Shown: piece after piece, positions 17,747 through 25,822 of the stretch
Layout of the letters: every line of letters begins with the position of its first letter
Position numbering within the stretch: position 1 is the first letter of the stretch
Assembly (NCBI RefSeq): GCF_016859125.1
Contig: NZ_CP069338.1
Coordinates: 6,759,501 to 6,823,500, forward strand
Direction: 5' to 3'
From: Archangium violaceum
GTDB taxonomy: Bacteria > Myxococcota > Myxococcia > Myxococcales > Myxococcaceae
DNA: 64,000 nt
Program-made: the position numbers and the translations under genes
The notes under the pieces: model-generated
What the model was told of the DNA's origin: nothing
The model's input: only the letters and a program-made list of their open reading frames with translations
The model's database searches: none

Positions 17747-20554
17747 TCACAGGTTGCGGTGGAGCCGCTCCTGTGCCTTCACGATGGCCGCGGTGCGGGT
17801 GGTCACGTCGAGCTTGGCGAACACGTTGCGCAGGTGCCACTTCGTGGTGGAGAGCGCCACGTTGGAGCGCTCGCTGATCTCCTGGTTGCTCAGCCCCTGC
17901 GCGAGCAGCTTGAGCATCTGGAGCTCGCGCTCGGTGAGCGGCTCGAGCGGCGCGCTGGGGGGGGGCGCGAACTCATGCGGCTCACTCCTCCCCGCCGAGA
18001 GCACGTCCTGGAACCGCTCGGTGTACCGGGAGGGCAGCACGTGGCTCAGCTTCCGCTGGGTGGCGGCCGCGACGATGACCTCCTGTAGCCCCGGCGTCTC
18101 GTCGAACACGCCGCGGTTGAAGCCGAACCGCTGCACCAGCGCGATGCCCCGGTTGAGCGCGGCGAACGCCGCCGTGGGGTCTCCGGCACGCCAGTGACAT
18201 ACCGCGATCGCCGCGAGCAGCGAGCTCTCCCGGCACACGTAGCCCACGTCATGAGCGCTGGCACGCAATGTCTCCAGCAGCGCATGCGCCTTGCCGTACC
18301 GCCCGCGAGCCATCAGCACCCACGCCTGCGCGAGCCCGAGCCGCTCCCAGGTCTCGTCGTAGAAGCGCCGCTCGCTCCACTCTCCGCGCCGCATGCGCTC
18401 GCCCAGGCCAAATTCCTGCGCCACCGCCCTCATGCGCTCCGGTGCCTGCTCCATCAGGCAGAGCCGGATCTTCTCGCCGCAGACATGGGCGAGGAAGCGC
18501 GTCTGGTGACCGCACTCGAGGACGCTGTGGAGATAATCCAGGAGCTGCCAGGCCTCCGTGTTCTTCCCGCGGATGGACTTGATTCGGGCCAGCACGAGGT
18601 AGGCCATCGCGAAGGTCTCGAACGCGGGCGCCTGCGGCAGTAGCGGCAGCACCTCGGTGCAGAGCGCCTCTGCCTCGTCGAGCCGGTTCTGCTCGTAGCG
18701 GGTGCTTGCCAGTGCCGTCGCCGCGTTCACCCACACCGGGTTGCGCCGGCCGCGGCTCTCCCGTGCGAACGCCGCTTCGCACCGCTCCGCCGCGTCCTTC
18801 ATGTTCCCCTGCGCCCGGTCCGCCAGCGCGATGATGACGTCCGTGTAGCCGTTGATGAAGGGGCTGTTGAGTCCCTGCAGGGTCTCTCGCGCGCTCAGCG
18901 CGAGCCGGCGCATCGCATCGAACCTGTTCATCCGGAGCGCCTGGTAGGCCTTCGCCGCCAGCAGCGCGCCCGCCATGAAGACGTCCGGGTCCTCATGACC
19001 CGACCACGCGTCCAGCTCGGTGCTGGAGCCCGGGGCCGAGCCGGACAGGATGGAGTGGAGCAGGGTGAGGCGCTCGAGCTGCTTCGACAGCCGCTCGCGC
19101 ACCGGGTCGGTCGTGACGTACGCGGCGGCGAGGCGGTGCTGGGCGTCCTGCAGCGCCGATGAGGCCTGTGTGTAGCGCCGGGACAGGATGAGGCACGCGA
19201 TGTGTGCCACGCAGATCGCCGGCGAGCGGATGAGCTCCTCCTCCGTCAGCTTCTCCGTCCAGTGGAGCACGGAGGCGATCTCCCCCTCGCGCATCCACGC
19301 CTCCGCGCAGCGCGCCGTGAGCTCGAGGCACCAGCTCCGGTCGCCAGAGGCGAACGCGTGCTTCAGTGCCTCGTCCGGCCGCTGGTGCTCGGCGAACCAC
19401 GCGCTCGCCGCCCGATGCAGCCAGGGAATGCGGTCGCCGAAGTCGCACGCGAGCTGGGTCCTCAGGAAGTCGAGGAACAGGGCGTGGTACCGGTACCACT
19501 GACGCTGGGGATCGAGCGGCTGGATGAAGAGCTGCGCCCGCTCGAGGTTCGCCAGCAACGCCGGGCCATGGGTGATGCCCAGGAGCGCGTTGCAGAGGTC
19601 CCCGTTGAGCTGGTCCACCACCGAGCTCAGCACCAGGAACTCGTGCACCTCCTCGGTCTGCTCGCGCAGCACCGCGTCCGCGAGGTACCTCGCCACGTCG
19701 CGGTTGGAGCCAATGGTCCTGCGCAGTGCATCACCCACGCTCGCGTGCTCGCCCACCGAGAGCAGCGCCAGCTTCACGCCAGCGACCCATCCCTCGGTGC
19801 GGGAGAGCAGGTACTCGACGTCATCGGGCGCGAGCTCGGCTCCACACAGGCGCTGTCCCAGCTCGCGGATGGCCTCGCCATCCAGGCTCAGGTCGCGGCT
19901 GTCGAGTGTCACCAGTTGCTCGGTGAGCTTGAGCTTCGCCAGGTCCAGCTCGGGCAGGTTGCGTGACGAGACGATCCAGTGGACGTGCGGCGGCGAGTGC
20001 TCGAGCAGGTACGAGAAGGCCCGCACCAGCGCGCGCTCGCGCAGCACGTGGAAGTCATCGAGCACCACCACCAGCTCGCGTCCCAGGTTCCACAGGCTCC
20101 GCAGCACGACGGACATGGCGTGGTCGAGCGGGAGCTCCACCTGCGCGTCGAGCTGACTCGCGATGTACGCGTCGAAGTCCGGGGCGGCCCGGCGAATCGC
20201 CCCCACCAGATACGAGAAGAACCGCTCGGGCGCGTTGTCCAGCTCATCGAGCGACAGCCAGGCGAACAGCCGCTGCGCGCGCGCCTCATGGTACCACTGC
20301 GTCAGCAGCGTCGTCTTGCCCCAGCCGAGCGGCGCGGTCACCAGCACCAGCTTTCCGCTGACGCCGCGGTCCATCTTCCTCAGCGGCGCGCCACGCGCCA
20401 CCAGCACGGAGGTCGTCTGCGGCGGAGAGAGCTTCGTCGGCAGCAGGTGCGAGAGATGTTCGCCGAACGGTGCCGCATGCTCCGCGACGTCCATCAGGAA
20501 AGGCGATGACGCACGACGACTCCTCGTTGCGGTTCGAAGGCTCGGCATTGACAC
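17747..20554 (-). CDS. LuxR-family ATP-binding (MalT/LAL-like) transcriptional regulator
   Basis: 935 residues. The N-terminal STAND ATPase has Walker A APLGWGKTT (~74-82) and Walker B LVVVLDDFH (~160), then winged-helix and long TPR-like helical repeats (~360-830). The C-terminal ~65 residues are a LuxR helix-turn-helix: LTERELQMLKLLAQGLSNQE and VALSTTKWHLRNVFAKLDV. MalT-type regulators oligomerise on ligand and ATP binding and activate transcription. The start is GTG 20554 or ATG 20548, both after a G-run. The divergent cytochrome/propeller gene (20828) shares the promoter region and may be a target. Confidence 0.9.
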   Translation of the reverse strand: MSMPSLRTATRSRRASSPFLMDVAEHAAPFGEHLSHLLPTKLSPPQTTSVLVARGAPLRKMDRGVSGKLVLVTAPLGWGKTTLLTQWYHEARAQRLFAWLSLDELDNAPERFFSYLVGAIRRAAPDFDAYIASQLDAQVELPLDHAMSVVLRSLWNLGRELVVVLDDFHVLRERALVRAFSYLLEHSPPHVHWIVSSRNLPELDLAKLKLTEQLVTLDSRDLSLDGEAIRELGQRLCGAELAPDDVEYLLSRTEGWVAGVKLALLSVGEHASVGDALRRTIGSNRDVARYLADAVLREQTEEVHEFLVLSSVVDQLNGDLCNALLGITHGPALLANLERAQLFIQPLDPQRQWYRYHALFLDFLRTQLACDFGDRIPWLHRAASAWFAEHQRPDEALKHAFASGDRSWCLELTARCAEAWMREGEIASVLHWTEKLTEEELIRSPAICVAHIACLILSRRYTQASSALQDAQHRLAAAYVTTDPVRERLSKQLERLTLLHSILSGSAPGSSTELDAWSGHEDPDVFMAGALLAAKAYQALRMNRFDAMRRLALSARETLQGLNSPFINGYTDVIIALADRAQGNMKDAAERCEAAFARESRGRRNPVWVNAATALASTRYEQNRLDEAEALCTEVLPLLPQAPAFETFAMAYLVLARIKSIRGKNTEAWQLLDYLHSVLECGHQTRFLAHVCGEKIRLCLMEQAPERMRAVAQEFGLGERMRRGEWSERRFYDETWERLGLAQAWVLMARGRYGKAHALLETLRASAHDVGYVCRESSLLAAIAVCHWRAGDPTAAFAALNRGIALVQRFGFNRGVFDETPGLQEVIVAAATQRKLSHVLPSRYTERFQDVLSAGRSEPHEFAPPPSAPLEPLTERELQMLKLLAQGLSNQEISERSNVALSTTKWHLRNVFAKLDVTTRTAAIVKAQERLHRNL

Positions 20555-20827
20555 ATCCCCCTGGGCCGATTGATTTCTGGGTCAATTAGACCATGGATTC
20601 CGGGATTTCGCCCTTATTTCGTGGAAATAGAGTTTTACAGTCCTTGTGATGTGATGCGTCATCCGAGGGGTCGGTTTGCCCAAGACGCATTGCGTCAACA
20701 GGGGTTTTCGCGAGCCGGTGGGGGTGTTTCCCCTCCCTTTGGTGGGGGCGATGTCGCGGCGTCGCTTGGTACTCCCCGTCCGTTGCGGTCCGAACTGCAA
20801 CGCTTACCCCGCCGAGGAGGTCCACCT

Positions 20828-23710
20828 ATGGGTACCCAGCAAGTGGGCGCGAGCCTGAGCCGATGGCGCGCTCGAGTTGCTTCGTTGTGCGCCGCCGTAT
20901 CGATGTTGGTTTCGGCCAGTGCCGCCGCCCAGACGCCATCGTTCATCGAGTTCGATAGCGCGCACGTACGTCCGATGGCCCTCTCGCCAGACGGGACGCG
21001 GCTCTTCGCAGTCAACACGCCGGACAATCGCCTGGAGGTCTTCTCGGTCACCGCCTCCGGCCTGTCGCTCATCGCCGAGGTGCCGGTCGGCCTCGAGCCG
21101 GTCTCGGTCGCCGTGCGCGGCAACACCGAGGTGTGGGTGGTCAACCACCTCTCGGACAGCATCAGCGTGGTGAGCCTGGAGGGGACTCCGCGCGTGGTGC
21201 GTACGCTGCTCGTCGGCGATGAGCCGCGCGACATCGTGTTCGCTGGCAGCAAGGGCTATGCGTTCATCACCACCGCGCACCGTGGCCAGCACCGCACCGA
21301 CCCGTCCATCGCCTCCGTCCCCGGCGCGGGCGACCCGCAGCTCACCACACCCGGCGTGGGCCGCGCGGACGTCTGGGTCTTCAACCCGGCCTCCCTGGGA
21401 ACGACGCTGGGCGGCACGCCCGTGCGCATCGTGACGCTCTTTGGCGACACGCCGCGTGGCCTCGCCGTCAGCCCGGACAAGAAGACGGTCTATGCGGCCA
21501 TCGCCCAGTCCGGCAACCAGACGACGACCGTCAACATGGACAGCGTGTGCGACGGGTTCGAGAAATCGGGCATGTGTCTCGTCTTCCCCGACACGTGGCC
21601 GTGGGGGAACAACCTCCTTCCGGGCGGTCTGCCCGGTCCGCGGACGAACGTCGCGGGCGCGAAGGCGCCCGAGACCGGCTTGATCGTCAAGTGGAACAGC
21701 ACCACCGGCCAGTGGGAGGACACGCTCGGCCGCAACTGGAACAACGGCGTGCGCCTGAACCTGCCCGACAAGGATGTCTTCGCCATCGACGCGGACAACC
21801 TGCAGGAGAAGGCCTTCTACACGGGCGTGGGCACGACCATCTTCAACCTGGCCACCAACCCGAAGACGGGTGTGGTGTACGCGACCAACAGCGAGGCCAA
21901 CAACCTCACGCGCTTCGAGGGTCCCGGCGTCTTCGGCGGCAGCACGGTGCAGGGCAACATCGCGAAGATGCGCATCTCCGTCATCTCCGGGGGAACGGTC
22001 TACCCCCGCCACCTCAACAAGCACATCGACTACTCGAAGCTGGCCAACTCCCCCGGGTTCGATCCCACGGCCAAGAATCACAGCCTCTCCACCCCGACGG
22101 AGATGGCGATCTCGAGCGACGGCACGAAGCTGTACGTGGCCGCGTTCAGCTCGAACAAGGTCGGTGTCTTCGATACCGCGGCGCTGGAGGCCGACACCTT
22201 CAACCCGAAGACCGCGAGCGCCAACTACATCCCGGTGAGCGGCGGCGGCCCCAGCGGTCTGGTGCTGGATGAGGCTCGCAACCGCCTCTACGTGATGACC
22301 CGCTTCGACAACGCGGTGAAGGTCATCGACCTCGCCACCAAGAAGCAGTTGGCCTCGGCCGCTCTCTACAATCCGGAGCCCGCCTCTGTCGTGGAGGGCC
22401 GTCCCTTCCTGTACGACGCGAACTTCTCCTCCGCCAACGGCGAGGCGTCCTGCGCCAGCTGCCATATCTTCGGCGACAAGGACGAGCTCGCCTGGGATCT
22501 GGGCAACCCGGACGACGAGGTGTCCTCCAACCCCATCGACAAGCGCCTCGCGAGCGATCTGGCGATCGGCGCGTTCCAGCTGCTCACCGGTCACCCGGGC
22601 TCGCCCATCAACGGCACCGGCGACCAGCACCAGTTCCACCCGATGAAGGGGCCCATGACGACGCAGACCCTGCGCGGCATGGCGAACTCGGGCGCCATGC
22701 ACTGGCGGGGTGACCGCTCGAACGGCTTCTTCGGCATCAATTCGGACGCGGAGGACGTGTCGTTCAAGAACTTCATCGTGGCGTACGAGGGGCTGCTCGG
22801 CCGCGCCTCGATGCCCACCGAGGAGGAGATGAACAAGTTCACCGCCTTCCAGCTCCAGGTTCAGCTGCCGCCGAATCCCATCCGCAAGTTGGACAATTCG
22901 CTCACCACCGCCCAGCAGGCCGGCCGCGACTTCTACTTTGGCAGCCGTCGCGTGGACGGCCTCGCGATTGGCTCGGACACCGGCTTCAACTGCAACGGCT
23001 GCCACACCATTGACGCCTCGCAGGGCTTCTATGGCACCGACGGCCGCTCGAGCTTCGAGGGAATCAGCCAGATCATGAAGATTCCCCACGTGCGGAACAT
23101 GTACACGAAGGTCGGCATGTTCGGCTTCCCGGACAGCAGCTTCTTCCAGCATCCGGAGACGGGGCAGATGGGAGACCAGATCCGCGGCTTCGGCTTCACG
23201 CATGACGGCGCGGTGGACACCCTGTTCCGCTTCTTCAGCGCCATCGTGTTCTCCAACACCGGCGTCGGTGGGCCGCTCGTGGGTTTCCCGGGCGACAACG
23301 ACCGCCGCAACGTGGAGGCCTTCATGCTGGCGGTGGACTCCGACCTGGCGCCCATCGTGGGCCAGCAGGTGACGCTCACGTCGACGAACGCCGCCGCCGT
23401 GGGCTCGCGCATCGACCTGCTCATCGCGCGCGCCAAGGCGCCGTTCGTGTCGAAGGTCCTGGGCGGCTCCACCTACGAGGCCGACCTGGTGGCGAAGGCG
23501 GTCGTGGGCGGCAAGCAGAAGGGCTTCCTCTACGATCGCAGCGCGGGGACGTGGAAGCCCGACGACGGCACCGCGAACATCACCACCACGGCCCTCCGCG
23601 CGCTGGCGACCAAGGCAGGCCAGGAGGTGACCTTCACCGCGGTTCCGCCGGGCTCTGGTGTGCGCATCGCGATCGACCGCAACCTGGACGGCAAGCTCGA
23701 CGGCCAGTAG
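20828..23710 (+). CDS. exported beta-propeller/di-haem cytochrome c fusion
   Basis: 960 residues from ATG 20828, with GAGGAGG at 20814-20820. A signal peptide (SLCAAVSMLVSASAAA) is followed by YVTN-type propeller repeats (~35-520: MALSPDGTRLFAVNTPDNRL, MAISSDGTKLYVAAFSSNKV). Then come two haem c sites, CASCH (~542) and CNGCH (~722), with an intervening Met/His-rich segment (HPMKGPMTTQTLRGM) as in MauG/cytochrome c peroxidase-like proteins. It probably does redox chemistry in the periplasm or at the cell surface. The C-terminal tail of ~100 residues ends DRNLDGKLDG, a calcium-like motif. A strong terminator follows. Donor and substrate are unknown. Confidence 0.85.
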   Translation: MGTQQVGASLSRWRARVASLCAAVSMLVSASAAAQTPSFIEFDSAHVRPMALSPDGTRLFAVNTPDNRLEVFSVTASGLSLIAEVPVGLEPVSVAVRGNTEVWVVNHLSDSISVVSLEGTPRVVRTLLVGDEPRDIVFAGSKGYAFITTAHRGQHRTDPSIASVPGAGDPQLTTPGVGRADVWVFNPASLGTTLGGTPVRIVTLFGDTPRGLAVSPDKKTVYAAIAQSGNQTTTVNMDSVCDGFEKSGMCLVFPDTWPWGNNLLPGGLPGPRTNVAGAKAPETGLIVKWNSTTGQWEDTLGRNWNNGVRLNLPDKDVFAIDADNLQEKAFYTGVGTTIFNLATNPKTGVVYATNSEANNLTRFEGPGVFGGSTVQGNIAKMRISVISGGTVYPRHLNKHIDYSKLANSPGFDPTAKNHSLSTPTEMAISSDGTKLYVAAFSSNKVGVFDTAALEADTFNPKTASANYIPVSGGGPSGLVLDEARNRLYVMTRFDNAVKVIDLATKKQLASAALYNPEPASVVEGRPFLYDANFSSANGEASCASCHIFGDKDELAWDLGNPDDEVSSNPIDKRLASDLAIGAFQLLTGHPGSPINGTGDQHQFHPMKGPMTTQTLRGMANSGAMHWRGDRSNGFFGINSDAEDVSFKNFIVAYEGLLGRASMPTEEEMNKFTAFQLQVQLPPNPIRKLDNSLTTAQQAGRDFYFGSRRVDGLAIGSDTGFNCNGCHTIDASQGFYGTDGRSSFEGISQIMKIPHVRNMYTKVGMFGFPDSSFFQHPETGQMGDQIRGFGFTHDGAVDTLFRFFSAIVFSNTGVGGPLVGFPGDNDRRNVEAFMLAVDSDLAPIVGQQVTLTSTNAAAVGSRIDLLIARAKAPFVSKVLGGSTYEADLVAKAVVGGKQKGFLYDRSAGTWKPDDGTANITTTALRALATKAGQEVTFTAVPPGSGVRIAIDRNLDGKLDGQ

Positions 23711-23739
23711 CCGGCGAGTGAGGCAGGTCTCCCTGCCCG

Positions 23740-23997
23740 TCATGCCCCGCCCCCGGTTGTCCTACCGGAGGCGGGGTTTCTTTTCCAACGCAACTGGAAC
23801 TCGAGCTCATCCACGCCCCCTTCGCGTTCGTGCTCGATGTTGAAGAGCGCATCCGCGGGGATGCGCAAGCGCTCGCCGGCAACCTGGATGCTGAAGGCCT
23901 CACCGGCCTCGATGGCATCCGCCAACCTCCTCAGTTTGGCGACGAACTCCTTCCGCGGATAGCGCTTCTCGATGTCTCGCTCCGGGCGCTTTGGCAT
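23740..23997 (-). CDS. amphi-Trp domain-containing small protein
   Basis: 85 residues from ATG 23997 (GGAG six bases upstream). The sequence MPKRPERDIEKRYPRKEFVA, then ADAIEAGEAFSIQVAGERLR and ELEFQLRWKR, matches the small amphi-Trp domain family, whose function is not established. The last ~14 codons run through the hairpin that terminates the convergent cytochrome gene, so the extreme C-terminus is shaped by that element. No operon partner. Confidence 0.75.
   Translation of the reverse strand: MPKRPERDIEKRYPRKEFVAKLRRLADAIEAGEAFSIQVAGERLRIPADALFNIEHEREGGVDELEFQLRWKRNPASGRTTGGGA
23744..23784 (+). terminator. strong Rho-independent terminator after the cytochrome gene
   Basis: A GC-rich stem, CCCCGCCCCCGG pairing with CCGGAGGCGGGG around a TTGTCCTA loop, is followed by TTTCTTTT at 23777-23784. 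It lies 34 bp after the stop codon and overlaps the 3' end of the convergent amphi-Trp gene. Confidence 0.85.
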
Positions 23998-24383
23998 GTC
24001 TTCTCCACCTGGTTCATTCGTGGTGCGGAGCAGAGGTTGCCGGGAATCGTGCTCGGGGTACAGCCTTCGCGTGACCGTGCTGGGCCCAACGGAGCGCGGC
24101 GCCAGGCGTGGGCCAAGAGGAGCCAACCCCCTCCGAGCGAGACGTGCTGCGTGTCGGGGCTCGGACGTAGCGCTCACCGGCCTGCCCCCGCTCGTCGGCT
24201 CCCGACCCATTGCGGACGTGGGCCGCCAGACTGAAGGTATCGGGTGAAAGGTTCCGCTCTGATGCCCCTGAGTTGGTCGGCTCCAGGCGCTGTCGGAGGG
24301 ACAGGCGGGCGAGGCACGGCTCGCTGGGCTCGCAGCGGCGCCGAAAAGGCGAGAAGCGGACCCATCGAAGAAGGAGAGACGCC
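23998..24383. other. intergenic stretch, nothing recognised
   Basis: 386 bp between the divergent amphi-Trp and DUF1428 genes. It should hold both promoters. No palindrome, RNA gene or coding remnant was found by eye. Confidence 0.3.
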
Positions 24384-24734
24384 ATGAGCTACATTGATGG
24401 ATTCGTTATCCCAGTGCCCGTCGCGAACAAGGACGCCTACCGGGCGATGGCCGCCAAGGCCTTGCCGCTGTTCAAGGAATATGGCGCGACCCGCGTCGTC
24501 GAGTGCTGGGGCGACGATGTGCCCGATGGAAAGGTCACCGATTTCAAGGGGGCGGTGAAGGCGGAAACCAGTGAGACGGTGGTCTTCTCGTGGATCGAGT
24601 GGCCATCGAAGGCCGCCCGCGACGAGGGCAACAAGAAGATGATGGAGGATCCGCGCATGAAGGCGCTCGAGGGCATGCCTTTCGACGGCAAGCGCATGAT
24701 CTACGGCGGGTTCTCGGTCCTGCTCGACTCCTGA
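24384..24734 (+). CDS. DUF1428 family protein
   Basis: 116 residues from ATG 24384 with AAGGAGAG upstream. The start [20 protein letters not shown], the segment [18 protein letters not shown] and the C-terminal [20 protein letters not shown] match the DUF1428 family of ferredoxin-like dimeric alpha/beta barrel proteins. Length is normal for the family. The biochemical function of the family is not established. The gene stands alone and is followed by a hairpin. Confidence 0.88.
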   Translation: MSYIDGFVIPVPVANKDAYRAMAAKALPLFKEYGATRVVECWGDDVPDGKVTDFKGAVKAETSETVVFSWIEWPSKAARDEGNKKMMEDPRMKALEGMPFDGKRMIYGGFSVLLDS

Positions 24735-24741
24735 GCAGGGA

Positions 24742-24769
24742 AGGTGTCACAGAACTCGTTGTGACACCT
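24742..24769 (+). terminator. perfect hairpin after the DUF1428 gene
   Basis: AGGTGTCACA (24742-24751) and TGTGACACCT (24760-24769) pair exactly around an 8-base loop, 7 bp after the stop codon. There is no long T-run, so termination may be only partly intrinsic. Confidence 0.6.
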
Positions 24770-24829
24770 CGTGCTCTCCGCGTCGTCCCGGCACCGGTGC
24801 CTCCGCGGGAATCAGCCGGGCGTGGTGGG

Positions 24830-25070
24830 CGCATGCGTGCTCACCCGGCAGGAGGATGCCGGTGGCCAGCCCCAGCAAGTGCATCAGCGTGAGGAACGCC
24901 CACCCAGGTCCAGTTCCCACCGGCGGATTTCCAGCCGGGTCGAGCGTGGAAAGGGGTGGTGGTTGTTGTGCCATCCCTCGCCCCAGCTCAACACGCCCAG
25001 GAGCAGGCTGTTGAAGCCTTGCACCGTCCACCCGGGAGTACCGGAAGAGGTGGCGGCGGTTGCGGGGCAC
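24830..25070 (-). pseudogene. decayed fatty acid desaturase
   Basis: Three minus-strand frames carry successive pieces of one desaturase: [11 protein letters not shown], then [20 protein letters not shown] with [18 protein letters not shown], then [30 protein letters not shown] is the third His box of delta-9-type desaturases. At least two frameshifts separate the pieces and the N-terminal two thirds is missing. It lies just downstream of the uracil phosphoribosyltransferase gene. Confidence 0.65.
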
Positions 25071-25112
25071 GAGGCGCGGGAGGGTCGCGGCGACGTGCCT
25101 TGCTACAGCGGG

Positions 25113-25796
25113 TCAGGTGTCCGTACCGAAGAACCGATCACCGAAATCGCCGATACCCGGCAGCATGTAGGCGTTTTCGTTCAGACGTTCCTCGATCGAG
25201 GACGTCACGAGTTTCACCTTGGGATGACGCCGACAGAGGGCGGTGATGCCCTCGGGCACCGTGAGCAGGTTGATGAAGACGATGTTTTCTTCGGGAACAC
25301 CCCGCTCGAGGAGCACCTGGATGGCGGCGAGCGCGGACCCGCCCGTGGCCAGCATGGGGTCCATGAGCAGGATGTGGCGCCGGGCGATATCGTTGGGCAG
25401 GGACGAGTAATACAAACGCGGCAGCTTGGTGATCTTGTCCCTCTGGATGAGGATCTTGCCGATCCGGATGGACCTGCAGATCTCACGCAGCTCCGCTTCC
25501 ATGCTCTCACCAGCACGGATCACGGAGACCCCGCAGATCTGCGGGGCGAAGCGCAAGCCGTCGTACTTCCTTCCCACGGGTGTTTCGACTTCCCACGACT
25601 CGAAAGGCAGGAAGTTCAGGCCCGCTTCGAGCAGCTGGCGGAAGATCCGCCGGGAATAGAAGACGATATCCTCCCGGCGCGCGGTCCGGTCGCGGATGAT
25701 CGTGTGCAGCGCACGCAGCTGCTTCGTTTGAGGCAGCAGGTGCACGTTCTTGCCGAGATACTCTTGAATCGATGGGGTTGTCGTCGTGTCTGACAT
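25113..25796 (-). CDS. upp: uracil phosphoribosyltransferase, last gene of the indigoidine/C-nucleoside-type operon
   Basis: 227 residues from ATG 25796. The PRPP-binding motif appears as LLMDPMLATGGSALAA (~145-160), and the uracil-binding end as GDFGDRFFGTD. GVSVIRAGESM and RRHPKVKLVTSSIEERLNEN are family blocks. It makes UMP from uracil and PRPP. Its N-terminus (LPQTKQLRALHTIIRDRTAR) is closer to the longer UPRT type than to the E. coli enzyme. It sits 26 bp after the questin-oxidase-like gene at the end of an operon for a probable pyrimidine-like C-nucleoside, so a self-protection or salvage role is inferred rather than general housekeeping. Confidence 0.88.
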   Translation of the reverse strand: MSDTTTTPSIQEYLGKNVHLLPQTKQLRALHTIIRDRTARREDIVFYSRRIFRQLLEAGLNFLPFESWEVETPVGRKYDGLRFAPQICGVSVIRAGESMEAELREICRSIRIGKILIQRDKITKLPRLYYSSLPNDIARRHILLMDPMLATGGSALAAIQVLLERGVPEENIVFINLLTVPEGITALCRRHPKVKLVTSSIEERLNENAYMLPGIGDFGDRFFGTDT

Positions 25797-25822
25797 GGTG
25801 GCGAATCTCTCGATGCTCGGAG

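Noticed and set aside
20804-23743. A ~979-codon minus-strand frame opposite the cytochrome/propeller gene
   Set aside because: Antisense shadow without motifs, while the plus strand has a signal peptide, haem sites, ribosome site and terminator.
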